A stretch of 5,547 nt of DNA, taken from NCBI GenBank assembly GCA_937879825.1, contig CALFMQ010000068.1, positions 1 through 5,547 of the forward strand. Reading direction: 5' to 3'. The notes below the pieces were generated by a model. The model saw only the letters and a list, made by a program, of their open reading frames with translations, did not search any database and had not been told where the DNA came from. Both the position numbers and the translations under genes were made by a program. The first letter of the stretch is position 1; each line of letters starts with the position of its first letter. Shown in pieces: positions 1 to 3,848 of the stretch. The stretch is from an uncultured Phycisphaerales bacterium. GTDB lineage: Bacteria; Planctomycetota; Phycisphaerae; Phycisphaerales; UBA1924.

Positions 1-229
1 TCACGCCGCAGAGCAGGTCGGTTGCGACGGCTTCGAGTTCCAGCGTCTGCATGGGCGTTGTGGTGAGGTCGAGGAACTTGTCCTCGATCATGCCCCGCAC
101 ACCGTGACGCGCACCGAAAATCGTGCCCTTGCCCAGCGCCCGCCACCGCTCGACGACGCCCACCAGCGACTGATTGATCACCGCCGTCGGCCCGCCCGAC
201 TGAGCCACCACCGCATTGCCTTCCAGCAT
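1..229 (-). CDS. 6-phosphofructokinase, probably PPi-dependent (N-terminal part, cut by left edge)
   Basis: This is the first 76 codons of a phosphofructokinase. The enzyme phosphorylates fructose 6-phosphate to the 1,6-bisphosphate in cytoplasmic glycolysis. The protein opens M-L-E-G-N-A-V-V-A-Q-S-G-G-P-T-A-V-I-N, the phosphate-binding glycine loop of the PFK family. S-G-G-P-T-A-V-I-N-x-S-L is the form I associate with the PPi-using and related long PFKs, whereas classic ATP enzymes have S-G-G-D-x-x-G-M-N. A second family segment, G-A-R-H-G-V-R-G-M, follows around residues 41-49. The start is well supported: on the minus strand GGAGGG (positions 243-238) lies 8 bases before the ATG. The gene is divergent from the lipoprotein gene, with 64 bases between the two starts. 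Family membership is near certain. The phosphoryl donor (PPi or ATP) is inferred, because the deciding catalytic region is outside the window. Confidence 0.9.
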   Translation of the reverse strand, partial: MLEGNAVVAQSGGPTAVINQSLVGVVERWRALGKGTIFGARHGVRGMIEDKFLDLTTTPMQTLELEAVATDLLCGV

Positions 230-258
230 TCTTCGAGCCCTCCGTCTGGTCTGCATTC

Positions 259-264
259 ATCGTA
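259..264 (-). promoter_or_regulatory. possible -10 box of the PFK gene
   Basis: The minus strand reads TACGAT here (4 of 6 matches to TATAAT in the usual key positions). Transcription would start near 252 and give a leader of about 23 bases that just contains the GGAGGG ribosome site. I see no convincing -35 hexamer, so this is tentative. Confidence 0.25.
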
Positions 265-280
265 ATGGACACCCGCCGGG

Positions 281-286
281 TACACT
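281..286 (+). promoter_or_regulatory. -10 box placing the transcription start at or next to the lipoprotein ATG
   Basis: TACACT lies 7 bases before the ATG at 294. With the usual 6-7 base distance from the -10 box, RNA would start at about 293-294, so the mRNA would be leaderless or nearly so. In agreement, no purine-rich ribosome site precedes this ATG (the bases between are ctggacc). The sequence resembles the TAGACT boxes elsewhere in the window. The -35 region is poor; TTCATC at 256-261 is the best candidate, with a spacer of 19. Confidence 0.45.
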
Positions 287-293
287 CTGGACC

Positions 294-875
294 ATGCCAA
301 TCGGACGACTGTTCGCACTCGGGTGGTTCCTTGTCGCAGCCGCATCCATGGCCGGATGTGCCTCCGACCCGGTGCAGCCCAACGCCGCCAGTCGCGTCGA
401 CTCATCGCGATACGCCGCGGCATTCCGGGCAGCCAAGGACGTCCTGCGGGACGAGGGATTCGTGCTCGACCGTGTCGATGCGCGGCGGGGCGTCATCACC
501 ACCCTTCCCCGCGCCTCGGCCGGGCTCGCCACGCCGTGGATCGCCACGGGCTCCGTTGGTGACGCCGCCAGCGATCTCTTGCACGCGCACGCTCGTTCGG
601 CAACGGTTGAGTTCGGCCCGGCGTCCGGCGCCTCGTCCGACGACCTGCGAGAGTCCGACGGGCCAATCGCGGTCCGAGTGACCGTTCATGTGCTCCGCGC
701 TTCCAGAGCGGGCCGACGGGTTGACTCGACGATGCCTCGCCGCAGCACCTTCGCCGTCGATCCGGTTGCAACACGGTCGGGCGACCTCGGGACCGACCTC
801 GACGAGATCGCCCTCGATGAGCGTCTGGCCGATCGATTGGCCGAGCGAATCAGCGCGCTCGCCGACGCCGGCTGA
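294..875 (+). CDS. predicted lipoprotein of unknown function, 193 aa
   Basis: The protein begins with a short basic and hydrophobic signal (residues 1-21; R5, then F-A-L-G-W-F-L-V-A-A-A) ending in S-M-A-G-C, so Cys22 is the likely lipidation site and the mature protein would be anchored in a membrane facing the periplasm. Residues 40-72 look like a compact helix-strand unit: Y-A-A-A-F-R-A-A-K-D-V-L, then G-F-x-L-D-R-V-D-A-R-R-G-V-I-T-T-L-P. I recognise this general pattern from small planctomycete lipoproteins, but no function is known to me. A second strand region is at about 124-137 and a charged helix at 170-190. The ATG at 294 is preferred because it places the signal peptide at the N-terminus and follows a -10-like box; upstream in-frame codons encode no signal. 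The reading frame is certain; the role is unknown. Confidence 0.75.
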   Translation: MPIGRLFALGWFLVAAASMAGCASDPVQPNAASRVDSSRYAAAFRAAKDVLRDEGFVLDRVDARRGVITTLPRASAGLATPWIATGSVGDAASDLLHAHARSATVEFGPASGASSDDLRESDGPIAVRVTVHVLRASRAGRRVDSTMPRRSTFAVDPVATRSGDLGTDLDEIALDERLADRLAERISALADAG

Positions 876-965
876 TGGTCGCAAGACGACCCATCGGCGC
901 CGCTCCGCGCTCCATCGAAACGCGCCAAGAGCGCGGTGCCCGCGTGGAATTCTGCGAGAATCCCG

Positions 966-973
966 GCTAGACT
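966..973 (+). promoter_or_regulatory. promoter -10 element GCTAGACT before the LuxR-type regulator
   Basis: The octamer GCTAGACT contains the -10 hexamer TAGACT (968-973). It is one of three identical copies in the window, all intergenic and all on the strand of the next gene. A start near 980 would give a leader of about 77 bases. The -35 position holds only TGGAAT (945-950, spacer 17), a weak match. Confidence 0.5.
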
Positions 974-986
974 GCCGATTCGTTGA

Positions 987-1010
987 TGTCGGATGCCTCC
1001 ACATCCGGCG
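987..1010 (+). promoter_or_regulatory. 5' leader hairpin with a CCUCC-containing loop
   Basis: CGGATG (990-995) and CATCCG (1002-1007) form a perfect 6-bp stem around the loop CCTCCA. Wobble and C-G pairs at 987-989 with 1008-1010 extend it to 9 bp. It lies at the 5' end of the predicted leader of the regulator gene, about 47 bases before its ATG. The loop complements a ribosome-binding GGAGG. No function is shown. Confidence 0.35.
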
Positions 1011-1056
1011 CCAAGTGAAATCACATCGCGTCTTTCCAGGACTGAAAGGCCGTCAC

Positions 1057-1887
1057 ATGCTGAGTCGCTCCATGACGAGTGACCGGGATCCGGTCAGGAT
1101 CGCGGTCAAGGCAACTTCCGAGGTCTGTTCCCTCCCCGCATATCCAATCTCCGATTGGTGCGAGCGATGCGCAACGGCCTTGTCGCAGGCGATCGAGGAC
1201 CACGAAATCGCGGTCACCGTGTCTCGAGTCGGCAACTCCGGGCTGACAACGGTCTCGGAACTCAGCGGGGCGACCGATCCTTCGCTTGTGTGCCGCGAGG
1301 CCGCATCCGGCTCGTCGAACGGAGGCGGCGGAGTCGCCCAACTCGGCTGGGCAATCGGCGCACACGCGGAGTCGGTCCGAACATTCCGGATGTCGACCAT
1401 GCCGCATTACCCCGCGTGGGCCGCATCCCAGCGAGGAAGCGCGTGGAAGCGACTCGGCAGCACAGACACCCTGGTGGGTGTTCATCCGATCGGGGACTCG
1501 ACCGATCGTGCCCTCATCGTCGAAATCGGTCTGGATCGAGCGACGGATCATGATGCGTCGGTGCTGGCTCGCGTTCTGGAGGGAACGGTGCCGGTCATTG
1601 TGGATCGGCTCATACTGGCCCTCGGCGCCGATCCGATCGACCCGTCGGCGCTCCTCACCACAAGAGAACAACAGGTCCTCGAGCGTTTGGTCACCGGTGC
1701 GACGGTCCGCGCCATCGCGACCGAACTCAATCGAAGCCCCCACACCGTCCACGATCATGTCAAGTCTCTGCACCGCAAGTTCAACGCGTCCACGCGAGGG
1801 GAACTCGTCGCGCGGGCGCTGGGGCATGTTGTGACAAAGCCGGCGCCACCCAGCACCCTTCCCAAACTGCGCCACGCCGCGATCTGA
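1057..1887 (+). CDS. transcription regulator with C-terminal LuxR-type HTH, 276 aa
   Basis: Residues about 199-255 form a GerE/LuxR DNA-binding domain: L-T-x-R-E-Q-Q-V-L-E-R-L-V-T-G-A-T, then I-A-x-E-L-N-R-S-P-H-T-V-H-D-H-V-K-S-L-H-R-K-F, with the recognition helix near 227-242. This domain binds DNA as a dimer. The first 190 residues have no motif I can name: no receiver-domain aspartate pattern and no clear acyl-homoserine-lactone pocket. Residues 115-190 (P-H-Y-P-A-W, then V-G-V-H-P, V-E-I-G-L-D, and a long hydrophobic helix) resemble the end of a GAF- or PAS-like sensor followed by a linker helix; this is inference. The start at 1057 is supported by GAAAGG (1044-1049) 7 bases upstream; ATG 1072 lacks a site. 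No sensor kinase is adjacent. The targets are unknown; the domain call is firm. Confidence 0.85.
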   Translation: MLSRSMTSDRDPVRIAVKATSEVCSLPAYPISDWCERCATALSQAIEDHEIAVTVSRVGNSGLTTVSELSGATDPSLVCREAASGSSNGGGGVAQLGWAIGAHAESVRTFRMSTMPHYPAWAASQRGSAWKRLGSTDTLVGVHPIGDSTDRALIVEIGLDRATDHDASVLARVLEGTVPVIVDRLILALGADPIDPSALLTTREQQVLERLVTGATVRAIATELNRSPHTVHDHVKSLHRKFNASTRGELVARALGHVVTKPAPPSTLPKLRHAAI

Positions 1888-1891
1888 TCGC
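1879..1891. repeat. short inverted repeat over the stop codon of the regulator gene
   Basis: GCGATC and GATCGC flank a single T. The repeat spans the TGA stop (1885-1887) and lies about 22 bases before the -10 box of the UDG gene. It could be an operator or chance; it has no T-tract and is not a good terminator. Confidence 0.2.
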
Positions 1892-1910
1892 AGAGCCGCG
1901 CCCCAAACTC

Positions 1911-1918
1911 GCTAGACT
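1911..1918 (+). promoter_or_regulatory. promoter -10 element GCTAGACT before the UDG gene
   Basis: This is the second exact copy of GCTAGACT, 59 bases before the UDG start, in the 90-base gap after the regulator. It suggests the UDG gene has its own promoter even though I see no terminator after the regulator. The -35 position has no recognisable hexamer. Confidence 0.45.
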
Positions 1919-1967
1919 CAGCAGCGGTCCCGATCCGCCAGGCGATCCGCCGTTTCTGGCTGGGCCC

Positions 1968-1972
1968 GGAGG
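1968..1972 (+). promoter_or_regulatory. ribosome binding site deciding the UDG start
   Basis: GGAGG ends 5 bases before ATG 1978. An in-frame GTG at 1972 overlaps this site and is therefore unlikely to be the start. Confidence 0.75.
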
Positions 1973-1977
1973 TGCCG

Positions 1978-2700
1978 ATGCCGAGCGAGAGGACAATCAG
2001 AGCCGCAAGGCAGCACGCGGAAACCTCCCGCCTTCTGGGTGTGGACTTTCTTCCCCGTGCCGCCGAGCCCGCTTCGGTCGTGCCGCGCGCGATTGTCGCG
2101 CCGTCCGAAACCAACGCTCCCTCGATCGACAAATCGAGCGCTCTCAGCGCCCTCCGCGCCCGCTACGAGCAGGAGAGCGAGGTCGCGAAATCGATGCCCG
2201 GCTGGACGAACATTGTGTTCGGCGACGGCTCGCCCGACGCCCGCCTCATGTTTGTAGGTGAAGCGCCCGGAGCCGACGAGGACGAGCAGGGGGTCCCCTT
2301 CGTTGGCAGGGCCGGCAAGAAACTCAACGAGATGATCGCCGCGATGGGCCTCACCCGCCCAGAGGTCTACATCGCCAATGTGCTCAAGGTCCGCCCCCCA
2401 AACAACCGCACCCCGACGCCGGAGGAAGCCGCCCTCGACGGCCCCTTCCTCGCCGAGCAGATCGAGATCATCCAACCCGAAGTCCTCTGCACCTTGGGGC
2501 GTCCCGCAGCGAACTTCCTGCTCGACAACCAGGACTCGATGGGGTCGATGCGCGGGCGGTGGTTCGAGTACCGGGGCATCCCGCTGATGCCCACGTTCCA
2601 CCCGGCCTACCTGCTCCGCTCCTACACGCCGGAAGTCCGCGGCAAGGTCTGGTCCGACCTCCAGAAGATCATGGAGCGATTGGGCCTCAGAACGTCCTGA
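1978..2700 (+). CDS. uracil-DNA glycosylase, family 4-like, lacking the Fe-S cysteines, 240 aa
   Basis: This enzyme removes uracil from DNA, the first step of base-excision repair. Family 4 (UDGa) marks are clear: F-G-D-G at 81-84, motif 1 G-E-A-P-G-A-D-E-D at 94-102, P-F-V-G-R-A-G at 107-113, N134 followed by R-P-P-N-N-R at 139-144, and motif 2 F-H-P-A-Y-L-L-R at 207-214 with His208. Normal family 4 enzymes bind a 4Fe-4S cluster with four cysteines. Here none is present: the segment before W76-T-N-I-V-F-G has no C-x2-C pair, K-C-R is K137-V138-R139, and the fourth position is about D154. The only cysteine is C171. Residues 1-60 are an N-terminal extension (helix, then a Pro/Ala-rich linker). 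The intact frame and conserved active-site motifs argue against decay. The UDGX insertion with its covalent histidine is not seen. Confidence 0.9.
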   Translation: MPSERTIRAARQHAETSRLLGVDFLPRAAEPASVVPRAIVAPSETNAPSIDKSSALSALRARYEQESEVAKSMPGWTNIVFGDGSPDARLMFVGEAPGADEDEQGVPFVGRAGKKLNEMIAAMGLTRPEVYIANVLKVRPPNNRTPTPEEAALDGPFLAEQIEIIQPEVLCTLGRPAANFLLDNQDSMGSMRGRWFEYRGIPLMPTFHPAYLLRSYTPEVRGKVWSDLQKIMERLGLRTS

Positions 2701-2717
2701 CGGCCTCTGAGGGGCCG
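2701..2717 (+). other. hairpin directly after the UDG stop codon
   Basis: CGGCCTC (2701-2707) pairs with GGGGCCG (2711-2717), including one G-T wobble, around a TGA loop. It begins at the base after the stop codon. There is no T-tract, so it would more likely stabilise a 3' end than terminate. A smaller hairpin, CGGG 2721-2724 with CCCG 2731-2734, follows. Confidence 0.4.
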
Positions 2718-2734
2718 CAGCGGGCCAATTCCCG

Positions 2735-2875
2735 GATTATCGCTCTTGAACCGAACCTATTGGAATGGTCGTGCGTAACACTATGCAGAGACATAGGTTG
2801 CACATGTCTCTCCCATCCAGACCCCCACGAGGCCCGGCGTTCACCCGTGTATGGTGCGCCGGGCCATTCTTTTTG
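2735..2875 (+). ncRNA. candidate structured RNA (3' UTR element or small RNA) ending in a terminator
   Basis: No coding frame here is convincing. GC drops to about half between 2735 and 2818, against about two thirds in the flanking genes. Three stems share the same bases. A: AACCTAT (2754-2760) with ATAGGTT (2793-2799). B: an interrupted 12-bp hairpin of GTGC, AAC and CTATG (2771-2785) with CATAGGTTGCAC (2792-2803), loop CAGAGA. C: GAGACAT (2788-2794) with ATGTCTC (2804-2810). Only one of these can form at a time. A strong terminator follows. The RNA may be the end of the UDG transcript or a separate small RNA of about 130 bases. GATTAT at 2735-2740 is only a weak -10 candidate. It matches no RNA family I know (not 6S, SRP, tmRNA or tRNA). 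A DNA-level role for the repeats is also possible. Confidence 0.35.
2831..2874 (+). terminator. strong rho-independent terminator, plus strand
   Basis: GGCCCGGCG (2831-2839) and CGCCGGGCC (2857-2865) form a perfect 9-bp stem. After a 2-base bulge CACC (2842-2845) pairs with GGTG (2853-2856), closing a 7-base loop. ATTCTTTTT follows immediately (2866-2874). The T-tract is on the plus strand only, so it serves the UDG gene or the small RNA candidate. It also separates these from the converging operon that ends at 2889. Confidence 0.9.
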
Positions 2876-2888
2876 GCCCTAGCACCCA

Positions 2889-3323
2889 CTACTCATCCTT
2901 CGGGAGCGGCGTGAAGTCCAGACTCGTGTCCCCCGGCAGTTCTTCGACCTTCACCGCGTAGTAGGTGCGGAGTTTCGCGAACCCCGGGTCGTACTCGACC
3001 GCAAAGGTCAGCGCCACCTTGTCGCCAACCTCGACGCCGGCAAGAGACATCCCCTCGCCGAGGCGGAACGGCATCGTCATCGTGTTCATGCCGAGTTTGC
3101 CCCCGGCCTGGCGGTACTCGGGAATCGCCTCGTGGCGGACGCGAAACTCGCTCTTGACGTCACCCTCGACGGGGACCTCCACGACCTGCCCGCGCACCGT
3201 GTAGTTGACGATGACCGCGTCATTCGCAGCCGCCGACGAACCCGAACTCGGCTTGCACCCCGCCGGGACACTGCACAACACCAGCGCCGCAGAGCAGCAC
3301 CCGCGCCAAAGAGCGTTCTTCAT
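2889..3323 (-). CDS. CusF-like copper-binding lipoprotein, 144 aa
   Basis: An N-terminal signal (residues 1-22, with L-V-L-C-S-V-P-A-G-C) predicts export and lipidation at Cys23; the -3 residue is Pro, so the lipobox is imperfect. A low-complexity S/A/N linker follows to about residue 35. Residues 39-130 fit the CusF_Ec small beta-barrel: V-R-G-Q-V-V-E-V-P, R-H-E-A-I-P at 63-68, M-N-T-M-T-M-P-F at 79-86, V-G-D-K-V-A-L-T-F at 99-107. By position, H64, M82 and M84 match the Cu(I) ligands of CusF, and M79 stands where CusF has its capping Trp. CusF proteins carry Cu(I)/Ag(I) in the periplasm. GGGAG lies 5 bases before the ATG. The gene starts 23 bases after the upstream 104-aa gene, so they are likely one operon. 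No CusCBA or SCO gene is in view, so efflux or cytochrome-oxidase roles are open. Confidence 0.78.
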   Translation of the reverse strand: MKNALWRGCCSAALVLCSVPAGCKPSSGSSAAANDAVIVNYTVRGQVVEVPVEGDVKSEFRVRHEAIPEYRQAGGKLGMNTMTMPFRLGEGMSLAGVEVGDKVALTFAVEYDPGFAKLRTYYAVKVEELPGDTSLDFTPLPKDE

Positions 3324-3346
3324 TGCAACTCCCAGAGCCGGAAAAC

Positions 3347-3661
3347 TCAGGCGGGTTTGACTTCAACGCACGACGCGACGCTCTTGAAGTCCGGCGCGAT
3401 GTGCGGGAACCATGTCATGTTCCATGTCGTTCCCAGATTGGGGATCACGATCTTCGAGGACTTGACGCGCTTGGCCCAGGGACGACCGCCGCGCGAACGG
3501 ATGATCAGCGTCGCGTCCCGGTGCTCCTGCGCCTTCTTCAGCGCCCGCTTGTGTTCGGGATCGAAACGCATAAGGCGCATCACCGTGTCGCGCGCATCGC
3601 CGCGCGGCTCCTTGGTGATGGTGCAGACAACCTTCTGGCCGGCCTTAAGCGACTCGAGCAT
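3347..3661 (-). CDS. conserved-looking small basic protein of unknown function, 104 aa
   Basis: I do not recognise a named family. The protein has no signal peptide or membrane segment and is rich in Lys and Arg. Visible order: a strand-like start (S-L-K-A-G-Q-K-V-V-C-T-I-T-K), a charged region R-L-M-R-F-D-P-E-H-K-R-A-L-K-K-A-Q-E-H-R at 29-48, a strand T-L-I-I-R-S-R-G-G-R-P-W-A-K-R at 51-65, and a C-terminal part I-V-I-P, then T-W-N-M-T-W-F-P-H-I-A-P-D-F at 79-92. The arginine- and tryptophan-rich centre could bind RNA, DNA or an acidic partner, which is inference only. The start at 3661 is chosen because GAAGGA (3674-3669) lies 7 bases upstream; an 18-codon longer frame to 3715 has no such support. 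It is first in a likely operon with the CusF-like gene, 23 bases away. Confidence 0.7.
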   Translation of the reverse strand: MLESLKAGQKVVCTITKEPRGDARDTVMRLMRFDPEHKRALKKAQEHRDATLIIRSRGGRPWAKRVKSSKIVIPNLGTTWNMTWFPHIAPDFKSVASCVEVKPA

Positions 3662-3730
3662 GATCAGATCCTTCGTGAACCGTCTGGTGCATCGCCGCCG
3701 AGCCGATACCCACATCCGCGTTCGGGGCGT

Positions 3731-3745
3731 CCGGGTTCCTCCCGG
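3731..3745 (-). other. small leader hairpin in the operon 5' region
   Basis: On the minus strand CCGGG and CCCGG flank the loop AGGAA, in the predicted leader about 70 bases before ATG 3661. The stem is perfect but only 5 bp, so it may be chance in GC-rich DNA. Confidence 0.25.
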
Positions 3746-3756
3746 CAGGGGCGGAG

Positions 3757-3784
3757 ATTGTACCGAATGGGCCCGTTGCGTCCA
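3757..3784 (-). promoter_or_regulatory. sigma70-like promoter of the small-protein/CusF operon
   Basis: On the minus strand, TACAAT (3762-3757, 5 of 6 to consensus) is preceded at 16 bases by TGGACG (3784-3779, 4 of 6 to TTGACA). The start would be near 3750, giving a leader of about 90 bases. It is the best full two-box promoter in the window. Confidence 0.5.
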
Positions 3785-3812
3785 GCGGGCGCCGTCGCCA
3801 CCCTTTCAAAGG

Positions 3813-3820
3813 GCTAGACT
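3813..3820 (+). promoter_or_regulatory. promoter -10 element GCTAGACT before the Memo-family gene
   Basis: This is the third exact copy of GCTAGACT, 28 bases before ATG 3849. Transcription from about 3827 would give a leader of about 22 bases that just includes TAGGAG (3833-3838). No good -35 hexamer is seen. Confidence 0.55.
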
Positions 3821-3848
3821 ACCCCCCAACGATAGGAGCCATCCCCGA

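Noticed and set aside
216..293. Extension of the lipoprotein to an earlier ATG
   Set aside because: It would overlap the start of the PFK gene and place the signal peptide internally.
874..895. Imperfect hairpin after the lipoprotein stop as a terminator
   Set aside because: The GATGGTCG and CGACCCATC arms need a bulge and there is no T-tract.
688..1056. N-terminal extension of the LuxR-type regulator
   Set aside because: It overlaps the lipoprotein gene in another frame, spans the predicted promoter, and looks like Arg/Ser-rich frame-shadow sequence. ATG 1057 has GAAAGG 7 bases upstream.
1021..1875. 284-codon minus-strand frame opposite the regulator
   Set aside because: No recognisable domain, and the opposite strand has a clear HTH.
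1918..2601. 227-codon minus-strand frame opposite the UDG gene
   Set aside because: The UDG frame carries family motifs throughout; the antisense frame has none and is a GC-rich shadow.
2831..2865. Terminator hairpin acting also for the minus-strand CusF operon
   Set aside because: On the minus strand the stem is followed by TCGTGGGGG with no T-tract, so only plus-strand function is supported.
2559..2882. 107-codon plus-strand frame running past the UDG stop into the terminator
   Set aside because: It begins inside UDG in another frame, ends past the terminator, and its protein has no coherent pattern.
3132..3848. Long open frame upstream of and in frame with the Memo gene (685 codons in total)
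   Set aside because: The upstream part crosses the opposite-strand CusF and small-protein genes and reads as low-complexity Arg/Pro/Ser-rich sequence. The ATG at 3849 has a ribosome site and a -10 box.
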